Shown here one piece after another: positions 1 to 8,700 of a DNA stretch of 16,307 nt. The notes below the pieces were generated by a model. The model worked only from the letters and a program-made list of their open reading frames with translations, made no database searches and had not been told where the DNA came from. Each line of letters starts with the position of its first letter. The stretch's first letter is position 1. Source of the stretch: Microcaldota archaeon (GTDB taxonomy: Archaea; Micrarchaeota; Micrarchaeia; Micrarchaeales; CABMGC01); the NCBI GenBank assembly GCA_030040265.1, contig JASHUB010000036.1, positions 1 to 16,307 of the forward strand. Reading direction: 5' to 3'. The position numbers were made by a program, and so were the translations under genes.

Positions 1-421
1 CATCATGTTCAGGTCACCGAAGCTTGGCTTATACAACGAGATCCTCGAGGAGACGGCGGTGGAACCATCGACCATAGCGGTCGTGTTACTGGAGAAGATG
101 AAGGATATGAAAAGGAACGGGATTGACGTCGACGCGATAAGCAACGAGTCGCTCATAGAAGTCTTCGGTCTGTACGGCAAAGGGGAGATAACTAAGGCGG
201 CAATGGAAGAGATCCTCAAGGGAGTTCCGAAGTCGCCAGAGGGCGTCAACAGAATCATTAAGGAAAGGAAGCTCGAGCGGTTCTCGCTCACGCACATAAG
301 GGAACTTGCCAGCAAAGTCGGCCAGGAAGACAAAGGTCGAATCATAAAGGAAGTTATGTCAAAGTATAGGTTGAATGTAGATGTGGAAGACCTGAACAAA
401 GTTCTTGCTAAAACGAAGTGA
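1..421 (+). CDS. gatE: Glu-tRNA(Gln) amidotransferase subunit E, C-terminal end (5' partial)
   Basis: The reading frame is open to the left edge, so this is the C-terminal tail only (about 139 residues). It matches the helical YqeY-like tail domain that follows the catalytic-cradle domain in GatB and GatE. The segment EPSTIAVVLLEKMKDMKRNG, then a GEITKAAMEEIL helix and a closing GRIIKEVMSKYRLNVD motif, resemble archaeal GatE more than GatB. With GatD, GatE converts Glu-tRNA(Gln) to Gln-tRNA(Gln) in the cytoplasm, and the tail domain grips the tRNA. The first ATG visible (position 5) is internal, not a start. It is followed after 4 nt by the AIM24-family gene, so the two are probably co-transcribed. 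The main doubt is GatE versus GatB, because only the shared tail domain is visible. Confidence 0.82.
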   Translation, partial: IMFRSPKLGLYNEILEETAVEPSTIAVVLLEKMKDMKRNGIDVDAISNESLIEVFGLYGKGEITKAAMEEILKGVPKSPEGVNRIIKERKLERFSLTHIRELASKVGQEDKGRIIKEVMSKYRLNVDVEDLNKVLAKTK

Positions 422-425
422 TCAC

Positions 426-1109
426 ATGGACTACGAGATTATTGGGGCGAACATGCAGGCGCTGAAGTTCAACCTGAAGAAGGGCGAGCGGATATACTCG
501 GACTCTGGAAAGTTGGTGAGCAAGACCAATGGCATAGTCATGACCCCTCGCCTCGTGGGCGGCGTCCTGGGGGCTTTCAAGAGGGAGGCGGTTGGCGCAA
601 GCGGAATGCTGACCTCTTTCGAGGCGCAGAGCGACGGAAACGTCTCGGTTGCAGGAGTGTTTCCTGGAAAGGTCCTAGTCATAACGCTTGGCCCAGGGCA
701 GCAGTTCGTCGCGGAGGAGAATGCCTTCCTTGCGGCAGAGGACACTGTGAATTACAGCATACAGCTGGTCAATCTCGGTGCCGGGTTCTTCGGAGGCGAG
801 GGGTTTGTACTCCAGAAGCTGGTCGGACCTGGCAAGATCTTCCTGCACATAGTTGGAGACATCGTTGAGCACGACCTGGATGGCACCGGCCCGGTGGATA
901 TCGACCCAGGCCATGTCGCCGGCTTCGACGCGTCGCTTCAGTACAAGGTAAGGTTCGTTGATAACATAAGGACAGCGATGTTCGGCGGCGTCGGCCTGTT
1001 CCTTGCGACGTTTACAGGTAAGGGACGAGTCTACGCGCACAGCGTCTCTCCGCTCAAGCTGGCCACAGAGATATACATTGACGGCGCAAAGCAGCAGAAG
1101 AAGAACTAG
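426..1109 (+). CDS. AIM24 family protein (DUF124, TIGR00266-like)
   Basis: This is a 227-residue, Gly-rich beta protein. It shows the usual AIM24/DUF124 traits: an N-terminal YEIIGANMQALKFNLKKGE strand pair, a central PGKVLVITLGPGQ segment, GAGFFGGEGFVLQKLVGPG (the most conserved part of the family), and a closing beta-sandwich repeat. The molecular role of the family is unsettled. The yeast homologue is mitochondrial, and prokaryotic members are often annotated as uncharacterised cytoplasmic beta-sandwich oligomers. I chose ATG 426 over the in-frame ATG at 405 because 405 lies inside gatE and would add seven residues unlike the family N-terminus. A GTGATC stretch (418-423), complementary to the 16S tail, lies just before it. 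Its stop codon shares the palindrome CTAG with the stop of the convergent metallopeptidase gene, giving a tail-to-tail overlap. Confidence 0.88.
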   Translation: MDYEIIGANMQALKFNLKKGERIYSDSGKLVSKTNGIVMTPRLVGGVLGAFKREAVGASGMLTSFEAQSDGNVSVAGVFPGKVLVITLGPGQQFVAEENAFLAAEDTVNYSIQLVNLGAGFFGGEGFVLQKLVGPGKIFLHIVGDIVEHDLDGTGPVDIDPGHVAGFDASLQYKVRFVDNIRTAMFGGVGLFLATFTGKGRVYAHSVSPLKLATEIYIDGAKQQKKN

Positions 1110-1792
1110 GACATCACTCGGCCAGGGTCGTTGTCGTAGTTCCGCAGGGCCTTCCTGCGCAGCTTGTAATCGGGGCACACCTTTGATACCACTTCCCAGA
1201 ATGCCAGGGAGTGGTTCATCTCCTTGAGGTGAGCAGCCTCGTGCGACGCTATGTAGTCTATCAGTTCTATGGGAAGCGATGACAGGTAGGGATGGAATGT
1301 TATCTTCCTGCTGCTCGAGCAGCTGCCCCATCGCCTTCCCCTCCTAAAGTTCACCTCTTTGACTGTCTGCCCAAGCTGTGCGGCCTTTCCCTCAACCATT
1401 TTTGGCAGAAGGTTCTGGGTCTCCGTGCGGATCATCCGCTCGAGGAGCTTGTCGGCAGCCTCGCGGTTCTCGGCCCTCACTATGATTGCGTCCCTGTTAA
1501 CTTCTATGCTTCGCTGGCCTTCGGCGAAGACCGTCAGGTATCTTTTGCCAAGATAGGTGGTGTAGTTCTGCTGGAAGAACTGGATGCGGTCCTTGACCTG
1601 CGAGTGGTGCTTGATTATCCAGCTCTTGTACTTCTCGATTATCGGCTCGGGGCGCTGCGGCCTGAAGACCCGCTTTGGGGCGACAATCACGAGCTTCTCT
1701 CCGTAGAAGCGGAGGTACGTGTTCCTGATGCCTCGTTTCTCTACGAATTCGTAGGGAATCCTCTTGTCGCCGATAGGGATCTCCCCTTGCAT
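1106..1792 (-). CDS. YgjP-like zinc metallopeptidase (DUF45, SprT/M48-type fold)
   Basis: This 228-residue protein carries the zinc motif HEAAH at residues 184-188, followed by LKEMNHSLAFW with the third ligand histidine at residue 194. The preceding RRWGSCSS (153-160) is the other hallmark of the YgjP/DUF45 family. The N-terminal half is a beta-rich domain with a KxxWIIKH helix, as in YgjP. The length is normal. The family is predicted to be a cytoplasmic metalloprotease; substrates are unknown to me. It lies 24 nt downstream of aIF5B on the same strand, yet a TATA box overlapping the aIF5B stop sits 26 nt before this ATG, so a separate leaderless transcript is likely. Its 3' end overlaps the AIM24-family gene by 4 bp. 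The family call is strong, the catalytic activity is known only from motifs. Confidence 0.9.
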   Translation of the reverse strand: MQGEIPIGDKRIPYEFVEKRGIRNTYLRFYGEKLVIVAPKRVFRPQRPEPIIEKYKSWIIKHHSQVKDRIQFFQQNYTTYLGKRYLTVFAEGQRSIEVNRDAIIVRAENREAADKLLERMIRTETQNLLPKMVEGKAAQLGQTVKEVNFRRGRRWGSCSSSRKITFHPYLSSLPIELIDYIASHEAAHLKEMNHSLAFWEVVSKVCPDYKLRRKALRNYDNDPGRVMS

Positions 1793-1814
1793 GATGCTAT
1801 TCCAACAGAAGAAG

Positions 1815-1821
1815 ATTTATA
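1815..1821 (-). promoter_or_regulatory. TATA box for the YgjP-like peptidase, on the infB stop codon
   Basis: On the minus strand the sequence reads AAGGTATAAATCTTC. The TATAAAT core is centred at about 1818, 26 nt upstream of the ATG at 1792. This is the spacing seen for other genes here and predicts a leaderless mRNA. The TAA stop of aIF5B (1817-1819) lies inside the box. Confidence 0.6.
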
Positions 1822-3568
1822 CCTTGGCGAGCTTCTTGACCTTGCTTATCTCCTCAAGCAGGTCATTCTCCTCATCGGTGAGGAGCTCGGCGTGCTTGTA
1901 TTTCAGGGCCCTGACCTCCTCGTCGCTCAGGTGCGTGTAAAGGACGTCGTTGTCCTTGATCTGCCTGCCGAACGTAACGTCCGGTATGGATATGGCGACG
2001 CTGTCGCCCTTCTTCGCCTCAGGCATGCTCACGCCGTTGTTCTGTATCTCCTTCACCCTTCCTATGAGCGTGCCGTTCTTGTTCATGAGAAGATACGTCG
2101 GCTTTATCCTGCCGCCTATCACGTCTACGCCGAAGACCGCCGGGTGTGACACCCTGAAGCAGCTGTTCGGCAGTATCCTTATAGCACCGGGGAACATGAG
2201 AGCCTTCTCGAGCGCTTCTCGCTCCTTCTTGCGCTCCTTGTCGGCCCACTCCTTGTAGTCATCGATTATCTTGTAGATTATGTTGCTCTTCAGTATTCCG
2301 ACGCCGGCAGCCTGGCTGCCCTGCTCCGCATCCTCGTCGACTTTCACGTTGAACGCGAGAACTATGGCCTCGAACGGGTCAGCCTCGCGCATGGCGAAAG
2401 CATCGAGCACGTCCCTCTTCGTGACATTGCCCAGCCCCTTCTTGCTTATGTTTATCTTCTCCGCCTTGAGCAGCCTGGATATCGCCTCTATGCTGCCGAT
2501 GGTGTCCGCCTTCAGTATCACGCCGGCCTTATCAACATTGAAGACCTCCTTTATCTCAGACTTTATCTCCTGCTCCGCCTTCTTGTCTGCCGCGGATATG
2601 ACCAGCGACCCTGGTATGGCCCCATCAAGGCCGCTTCCGCTTATCTTGACGCCTGATGCCGCATGGACGGCGTCAACGTAGAAGTACTTGCTCGTGGATT
2701 CGCGCATCTCCTGGAGAGGCTTCGGCTTGAGCAGCGCCTTTATCTTTGCGGTCTGCACGCCCGTCTCTGTGGCGAACATCACCGTATCATTGACGTTCAG
2801 CGTGCCGTTGTAGAGAACAACGTCTATGGTGGTGCCGAGTCCCTTCTCTTCCTTCTTCTCTAGGATGCTTCCCCTTCCCGGCCCCTTCACTTCGATGTCG
2901 AGCCGCTGCTCCAGATACCGCTGTGCGAGCCCTGTCGCGTAAACTAGCAGTTCTGCTATGCCTTCCCCGGTCTTTGCGCTGACCGGTATTATGAGCGCCT
3001 CCTTCTTGAAGTCCTTGACCCTGTCGAACCTTTCGCTGTTTATGCCGACCTCGCTCAGCTTGCCGACCAGTTCGTATACCCTGGCATCGACCTCTTCCTG
3101 CACGGCCCTGGTCTGCTTTTCAAGCGTCTCTATGAACGAATAGGTGGCGTTTGCGCGCCATCCGGTTATCAGGTCTATCTTGTTCGCAGCCACCACGAAA
3201 GGCGTCTTGTACTCCTTCAGTATCTCTATCGCCTCGTACGTCTGCGGCTCGAAGCTCTTTGTCACGTCCACGACCAATATCGCAAGGTCCGCCACCGCGC
3301 CTCCTCTCTTTCGGAGGTTGGTGAAAGCTTCGTGCCCAGGTGTGTCTATGAAGAGGAGTCCGGGTATGGTTATCTTTGCGCCGAACTTCTTCAGGAGCGG
3401 GCCGACTATGTTCTCGATGACGTTGAGCGGGACCTCGCTTGCGCCTATGTGCTGCGTTATGCCGCCTGCTTCCCTGTGGGCTATGGCCGTGCTTCTGATC
3501 TTGTCCAGAAGGCTAGTCTTGCCGTGGTCTACGTGACCCATCACCACTATTATCGGTTGGCGTATCAT
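1817..3568 (-). CDS. infB: Translation initiation factor aIF5B
   Basis: aIF5B is a GTPase that promotes ribosomal subunit joining and initiator tRNA placement. The 583-residue protein is the normal archaeal length. Visible G motifs are G1 GHVDHGKT (11-18), switch I AGGITQHIGA (34-43), G3 DTPGH (75-79), G4 NKID (129-132) and G5 SAK (197-199). The domain II barrel, domain III and the C-terminal barrel with IRILPNSCFR and GRVKEIQNNG follow. Archaeal infB genes sometimes host inteins, but here the GTPase motifs are uninterrupted. The frame could begin at TTG 3580, GTG 3574 or ATG 3568. I chose ATG 3568 because a TTTATA box centred at about 3593.5 lies about 26 nt upstream, which would put the transcription start on this ATG. 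It diverges from ndk across a roughly 100-bp promoter region. The symbol infB is used in the archaeal sense. Confidence 0.97.
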   Translation of the reverse strand: MIRQPIIVVMGHVDHGKTSLLDKIRSTAIAHREAGGITQHIGASEVPLNVIENIVGPLLKKFGAKITIPGLLFIDTPGHEAFTNLRKRGGAVADLAILVVDVTKSFEPQTYEAIEILKEYKTPFVVAANKIDLITGWRANATYSFIETLEKQTRAVQEEVDARVYELVGKLSEVGINSERFDRVKDFKKEALIIPVSAKTGEGIAELLVYATGLAQRYLEQRLDIEVKGPGRGSILEKKEEKGLGTTIDVVLYNGTLNVNDTVMFATETGVQTAKIKALLKPKPLQEMRESTSKYFYVDAVHAASGVKISGSGLDGAIPGSLVISAADKKAEQEIKSEIKEVFNVDKAGVILKADTIGSIEAISRLLKAEKINISKKGLGNVTKRDVLDAFAMREADPFEAIVLAFNVKVDEDAEQGSQAAGVGILKSNIIYKIIDDYKEWADKERKKEREALEKALMFPGAIRILPNSCFRVSHPAVFGVDVIGGRIKPTYLLMNKNGTLIGRVKEIQNNGVSMPEAKKGDSVAISIPDVTFGRQIKDNDVLYTHLSDEEVRALKYKHAELLTDEENDLLEEISKVKKLAKV

Positions 3569-3590
3569 CTGCACTACCAAAATGAGAAGT

Positions 3591-3596
3591 TATAAA
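3591..3596 (-). promoter_or_regulatory. TATA box of infB (leaderless)
   Basis: TTTATA on the minus strand is centred about 25.5 nt before ATG 3568. A transcript starting at that distance would exclude the upstream GTG and TTG candidates, so the box decides the start. Confidence 0.65.
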
Positions 3597-3612
3597 TAGT
3601 GTTAAGTCAAAG

Positions 3613-3620
3613 TATAAAAA
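3613..3620 (+). promoter_or_regulatory. TATA box of ndk
   Basis: TATAAAAA is centred at about 3616, so transcription is expected near 3642, leaving a leader of roughly 30 nt before the ATG at 3672. It lies back to back with the infB promoter. Confidence 0.55.
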
Positions 3621-3662
3621 TATTCATTATCGGCAGCATGCCTTTGTGAAGTACGATATTTT

Positions 3663-3667
3663 GGTGA
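3663..3667 (+). promoter_or_regulatory. Shine-Dalgarno site of ndk (GGTGA)
   Basis: GGTGA sits 4 nt before ATG 3672 and matches the archaeal anti-SD. Several other monocistronic genes here look leaderless, so ndk is a leadered exception. Confidence 0.6.
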
Positions 3668-3671
3668 AAAA

Positions 3672-4226
3672 ATGAAGGAGCTAGAGCTCATTTTCGTAAA
3701 GCCTGACGCGATGAAGAGGAAGCTTGCGGGAAAGATAATAGACAGGTTCGAGAACCAGGAAGGGTTCGTGATAAAGAAGATGCAGATGGGCAGGATCACG
3801 ATAGACATAGCCAACGTGCTATACGAGGACACCCCCGCGCAGATAGAGGGCATGGGAAAGAAGACCCATGAGTCGATGACCAAGATGGGGATAGCTGATA
3901 AGATAATGGAGAGGTTCGGCACGCAGGACTATGCTGAGATAGGAAAGCAGCTGAACCGCTGGAACAGGGCGTACGCCACATCGACAGACATAATCGCTTT
4001 CATAATAGAGGGAGAGAACGCGGTCACAAGGTCGCGGCAGCTCATAGGCAAGACCGACCCTTCACTGGCAGACAAGGGAACCATAAGGGGAGACTGGGGG
4101 GTCGACTCGATCGCAAAGGCGAACATGGACGGCAGGGCGTGCGAGAACATGGTCCACGCATCAGACGTAGACACTGCAAAGAGAGACGTAGAGATATTCG
4201 AGAAGCTGTTCTTCGCAAAGAAGTAG
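3672..4226 (+). CDS. ndk: Nucleoside diphosphate kinase, long form
   Basis: NDK transfers the terminal phosphate of ATP to other NDPs through a phosphohistidine. Recognisable motifs are FVKPDA (8-13), GENAV (114-118), GTIRGDWG (136-143) and the active-site histidine at residue 162 in NMVHASD. The protein has 184 residues against about 140-155 for the classical family. The extra length lies in two places. About 30 residues fall between the first strands and GENAV, where the Kpn loop and its flanking helices normally are. About 10 more (SIAKANMDGRACE) precede the active-site histidine. All catalytic motifs are kept, so activity is likely, with a different oligomer or nucleotide-entry surface. 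Its TAG stop touches the TGA stop of the convergent DUF59 gene with no spacer. Confidence 0.93.
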   Translation: MKELELIFVKPDAMKRKLAGKIIDRFENQEGFVIKKMQMGRITIDIANVLYEDTPAQIEGMGKKTHESMTKMGIADKIMERFGTQDYAEIGKQLNRWNRAYATSTDIIAFIIEGENAVTRSRQLIGKTDPSLADKGTIRGDWGVDSIAKANMDGRACENMVHASDVDTAKRDVEIFEKLFFAKK

Positions 4227-4529
4227 TCAAGCGCCCATGCTTAGGCGGGCCTCTTCGCTTATCATCTCCGGAGTCCACATTGGATCCCAGACGAGGTCTA
4301 TGTTGACGTTTCCTACTCCTGCAATTTCCTGTATCCTGAGCTGGATGTCTGCAAGTATAATGCTTGTAACGGGGCACATCGGGCTCGTCATCGTGACCTT
4401 AACGTCGATGTTGTTGCCGGCGTCAATTGTAATGCCCTGAAGAAGGCCGAGGTCTACGATGTTGATGCCTATCTCCGGGTCGACACACTTCTTGAGGACG
4501 GTGGTAACGTCCGCTCGCTTGATCGTCAT
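4227..4529 (-). CDS. MIP18 family (DUF59) Fe-S cluster assembly protein, SufT-like
   Basis: This 100-residue protein matches the single-domain DUF59/MIP18 family from end to end. It has DPEIGINIVDLGLL (17-30), a central TMTSPMCP with the conserved reactive cysteine at residue 52, an ADIQLRI helix, and the closing VWDPMWTPEMISEEAR. Relatives (SufT, PaaD, eukaryotic Cia2/MIP18) help mature or deliver Fe-S clusters. It is unlinked to the SUF operon about 8 kb away but probably serves the same pathway. ATG 4535 and ATG 4529 are both in frame. I chose 4529 because the TATA box centred at about 4555.5 lies 26 nt upstream. The 3' end abuts ndk with no gap. Assignment to SufT rather than a PaaD-type protein is inference. 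Confidence 0.9.
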   Translation of the reverse strand: MTIKRADVTTVLKKCVDPEIGINIVDLGLLQGITIDAGNNIDVKVTMTSPMCPVTSIILADIQLRIQEIAGVGNVNIDLVWDPMWTPEMISEEARLSMGA

Positions 4530-4551
4530 AAACATAACTCGGTTTTACAGG

Positions 4552-4559
4552 TATATAAA
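4552..4559 (-). promoter_or_regulatory. TATA box of the DUF59 gene (leaderless)
   Basis: The minus strand reads AAGAACATTTATATACC. The TTTATATA core is centred about 26 nt before ATG 4529, and the purine-rich AAGAAC upstream could act as a BRE. The spacing favours the second of two nearby ATGs. Confidence 0.65.
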
Positions 4560-4578
4560 TGTTCTTGGAGAATCAGCA

Positions 4579-5700
4579 CTATTGGACCGCCACTTCGGTT
4601 ATCTCGAACGACTTCTTTTCGGTGTCTATTACGGCGCTGCAGCCTAGCGGGATGGTGAACATCGGCAGAGTGTGCCCGAAGTCCATGTCGGTAACGATGG
4701 GGAAGTGATACTTCTTCGTCCTTTCCAGTATGACCTCCCTCAACTGCTGCTTCTCCTTTGCAGCATAGCTCTTCGGCCTGCCAAAGATCATTCCGGAGAG
4801 CTTGCCTAGCACACCCAGGTTCTCGTAGTCGCCGAGTATACCGTCCACGAGCCATGGGGGTGGCTTGTCCTCCGATGTCTCCAGGAAGAGTATCGCGCCG
4901 TCAAAGTCCGGCCAGTATCTGGTCCCTCTCAGGTGCTGCATGGATTCTATGCACCCTCCGACCAATGGGCCTTCTGCCTTCCCCTTCTTGAGCCATGTCC
5001 AACCATCCGACTTTTCCCACTTCCTGGCGCGTTTTCCGTCCTCAGGACCTCCCCAGTCCACGAACTCCTCCGTCCAAGACGTCGCAGGGATCACTGCGCC
5101 GACCGGTGAGGTCTTTGACCACGCCCTGAGCATGTAGTGTTCCGTGTATTGGTCCATCTTTGGGAACTCGGCGAACTCCCCCACCACCGATGGCCCATTG
5201 AACGTGACGAGGCCCGTCTCCGCGAGGATGGCGTTGTTGAGCACAGTTATGTCCGAGTAGCCCTGGAACACTTTTGGATGCTTTCTTATCGAATCGAAGT
5301 CGAGATGGCCGAGGAGTTGGCTCGAGTGGTCGCCGCCGATTGCCGAGATTATGCCGGCGACGTGCTCGTCGTCGAACATCTCGTTGATGTCGTTCGCCCT
5401 GTCTTCTGGCGATGCCGAGGTGAAGCCGTTCTGGTAGATTCCCTGAACGTGCCTTGCAAGCTTAACATCATAGCCCATCGCTTTGAGGTTGTCAATGCCT
5501 CGCTTGAACCGATGCGGGTACTTGCCCGCGGCTGCGCCGGACGGGCTGACGACGCCTATCGCCATGCCAGGCTTTATCACAGGGGGCTTGACCCTGGGCT
5601 TTCGCTTGATCTTGAGCAGGTGCTCGGGCTCCTTCCGTAGGGGCGGTATTATCTTGTGCCCAGCAGGCGCGGGCGCCTCTTTGACATCAGCGAACATCAT
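4579..5700 (-). CDS. S66 family LD-carboxypeptidase / MccF-like serine peptidase
   Basis: This 373-residue protein has the S66 signature. GVVSPSG (49-55) forms the first strand, GGDHSSQLL (122-130) holds the likely nucleophile Ser126, and GYSDIT follows at 147-152. LFLETSED supplies Glu274, and DFGHTLPM supplies His343, completing the Ser-Glu-His triad. Bacterial relatives cleave murein tetrapeptides (LdcA) or detoxify microcin C-like acyl-adenylates (MccF). Archaea with no murein are unlikely to use the first substrate, so an MccF-like role or attack on foreign cell-wall peptides are alternatives; the sequence does not decide. An extra 40-45 basic, Pro-rich residues precede the domain and do not look like a signal peptide. 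ATG 5697 directly follows the chosen ATG. It lies 43 nt downstream of the surface protein gene, so co-transcription is possible. Confidence 0.87.
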   Translation of the reverse strand: MMFADVKEAPAPAGHKIIPPLRKEPEHLLKIKRKPRVKPPVIKPGMAIGVVSPSGAAAGKYPHRFKRGIDNLKAMGYDVKLARHVQGIYQNGFTSASPEDRANDINEMFDDEHVAGIISAIGGDHSSQLLGHLDFDSIRKHPKVFQGYSDITVLNNAILAETGLVTFNGPSVVGEFAEFPKMDQYTEHYMLRAWSKTSPVGAVIPATSWTEEFVDWGGPEDGKRARKWEKSDGWTWLKKGKAEGPLVGGCIESMQHLRGTRYWPDFDGAILFLETSEDKPPPWLVDGILGDYENLGVLGKLSGMIFGRPKSYAAKEKQQLREVILERTKKYHFPIVTDMDFGHTLPMFTIPLGCSAVIDTEKKSFEITEVAVQ

Positions 5701-5743
5701 AGTACCAGTCTTATGATTAGCCCATGGTTCTTAGAGCTTTTGT

Positions 5744-8700
5744 TTAGGACGGGGAGCACTGCGTCGAGGTCGTCATCCATTCGCACTGCGAGTTGCTGGA
5801 GCACACGTTGCCTCCCTGGTCGAGGTTCAGGCTGTTCGTGCCTACGGAGCTCTGGGTGCACAGTATCCCGGCCTTTGACATCGTCAGGAGCCTGTTGTTC
5901 TGGAACAGGTCGGTGGTCGCGCCTATGAGGTACATGCCTATCTGGCCGAGCATCCCGTAGTTGCCTATCTCGTCATCGCCGGTGCCTCCTACGAGCTCTA
6001 TGCCGGTGCCCGTGTCTGTGAAGTTGTTGTCCTCTATCTGCCCGTAGTTGACGTTCTGGTAGACTATCCCTGCGGTCGAATTGAGTATGAAGTTCTTGTC
6101 AACCATCGGGTGCTGCGTATTCGTGACCAGTATGGAAGTGTTGGCATTGCCTATCGTGTTGTTTAGTACGGTTAGCTGCGGCGCAGAGCCCTCCACCGCC
6201 GTTGTGAAGTTGAGGAGGTTGCAGTTCTCGATCTCTACGTCTGTGGTGTTTACGTCGTCCAGGAACGTTCCTCCGTGCGACGCGAGTATCGTGTGGCCGT
6301 TGCAGTTGATCGTTGTGGAATTCGCGAGCGAGTTGGAATTGAACACCTTGTAGCACGTGCTGCCGTACGGATAGACGAAGTCTGTTGTGAACGAGATCAG
6401 GGTCGGCTTCGATATGGCGTAGCACTCTGGACCAGGTATCCTGGGGTTCTCCTCGACAAGCCAGACGCATCCGGACTTGGTGCTGCCGTAGTTCACCCCG
6501 ACCTTGTTGGCATATATGCCTGAAGAGTCAGGAGTGCAGTAGTAGTCGCTGCCGGAATTGGAGAACGATGTGTCGCCGAAGACATTGTTGTTGTTTGAGC
6601 TCTCGAACGAGAATCCGTCGCCGTTGGTTGACGAGACGTTGTCGCCGTCGACTAGATCTCCAGTGGAGTTTACGAACACCACGCCGGCAGATGCATTGCC
6701 CAATGCCAGGGATGCCCTGTCGTTAGTTATGACCGAATTGGAGACGTGCGAGAACCAGTAGGCTGCGGTGCCATAGAACGACGTGACGGTCGTGTTCAGC
6801 ACGCTCGCATACGAAACGCCGTCGAGCGCTACAGATACGGTTGCGTTCTGGATGCTTATTCCCTGCAGCGTAACCACCTGGCTGTTGGAGACGTTGACCC
6901 CTGCGGTGTACCTCCCTATGCTGCATCCTGACACGGTGACGTTCGAAACGCCAGACATGTATATCGCGTCTCCGGATAGGCTGCCGCTTATCAGGTGACC
7001 GTTGCAGTTGAGCGTCACGTTGTTGGCCTTTATGTTGAAGCACTTCTGCGGGCCGTTAGCTATGTTATTGTCAAGAGAGTAGTTCCCGGAGTGCGTTATC
7101 GACGTGCAGCCTGTGAGCGGGAAGAGCTTCAACGGAGGAGGGACCTTTGTCGTGCAGGACGAGCCCCATAGGCAGTCTGTGGTGCCGCACTGGTTGCTCT
7201 GGAATATGTCGGATGTGGAGTTGTATGTCGCTCCGGTGCAGTACATGTCATATTTCACGTTGTTGAGCAGGGTGCTCTTGCTGAACGCCTCGCCGCCGCC
7301 CGCGCTCAGGTAAACGCCATACGTATTGTTCTCTGCGAGTAGGTTATCGAACAGCAGTCCCGTAGATGTGCCTACGAAGCTGCCATAGGTGTTCCTGACA
7401 ACGGTCGTGTTCACTATGAAGCCCCTTGTGGAGTTGTCGGAATAGAGCGCGAACGTCGAACCGCGTATCCGGGTGTTGCTTATGTTGTAATCGAATGTGC
7501 TGTTCATGTATATTCCGTACGTGTCGTTGACCAGGTTGCATCCGGAGATGCTCACGTTGTACTGGTTGTTGGCTTCTATGCCGTAGCTCGCATTGGATAT
7601 CGTGTAGCTGTCGCAGTTGAACTTCACGTTCGGCACGAATATGGTGATGCACGCCATGTCCTTGGTTAGCGGGTTCGACGTGTTTATGTAGTTGTTCATG
7701 TTCTGGCTTGCCGCGAGCGAGTACGTTCCTGGCGAGTATATGCCGCCGCAGGACAGCACGTTGGGCTGCAGCCTTATCGTGGATATGTTCGTCGGGGTGT
7801 TTGTGACGGCGCAGCTTGCGAAGTTGCAGTAGTCGTTTACAAGGCAGTCAGAATTGGAGAACTTGTCGGAGTCGGTGTATCCGGTGCTCCTGTTGCAGAG
7901 CAGGTCCACAGGGTTGTTCAGAAACGAGCTTCCGTAGAATGTGTTGCCGCTGGAGTTTATCACGAAGCCGTAGTAGGCGTCGTCTATGACCGAGTTGTTG
8001 AGCACGAGGTTGTCGCCGCCGGAGTAGAGCGCTATGCCTCCCTGCTTGCTTGCGACGGTGCCGACCTTGTCCCTTGAGACGAGGTTGTACTTTGAGTTCT
8101 TTAGCAGGATGCCTGACAGCGTCATCTTCTGGACCGTTGAGTTGGTGATCGTGTTGTTGTCCGAGCCGTTCAGGTAGATGCCGTAGGAGAACGATGAGAG
8201 GGATATGTCAGTGACCGTGACGTTGGTGACGTGGTCGAGCAGTATCGCGTACGTGAACGGAGGTACGCCGACGAACGGGCCATTGCCCTGCACGCCGTTG
8301 CCGTTGCCCTCGAGGTAGACGTTGTCGCTCTTTACGTCTATGCAGGCGCCGCTGCCTATCTTGGTGGTTATGTTGTGCAGCAGCGCGTATGTTCCTGGAG
8401 AGGTTATGTTGGTGCAAGATGCGAGATTGATGACCGTAGGCGCAATTGTTATGGTGCCGGTGACTGTCGTGGTCTGGTGCCTCTGGCTGAGATAGCCGTA
8501 AGCGTAGTATCCTCCGCCAATCACGGCAAGGACTATGATTATGCCTATTATCGGGACTAGCAGGTTGCGTTCAGTCTTTGGCGCGTACGAAGGGGGAGGC
8601 TGCTGCGGCGCCGCGGGTTGCGGTGGCGGCGGAGGGGGCTGCTGCGATGCCTCCGAAGCGAACTGATCTATGGATGGATGCTGCTCTTCGGAGGCCGGCT

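Noticed and set aside
405..425. ATG 405 as the AIM24 start
   Set aside because: It lies inside gatE and adds residues unlike the family N-terminus; ATG 426 fits better.
675..1331. 218-codon minus-strand frame across the AIM24/peptidase junction
   Set aside because: It lies antisense to AIM24 and overlaps the peptidase in another frame; composition is shadow-like, with no domain.
1292..2149. 285-codon plus-strand frame opposite the peptidase and infB
   Set aside because: It spans two well-supported minus-strand genes, its protein has no recognisable motif, and it is explained by codon bias of the real genes.
1817..3568. Intein in infB
   Set aside because: Archaeal infB can carry inteins, but the GTPase motifs here are uninterrupted and the length is normal.
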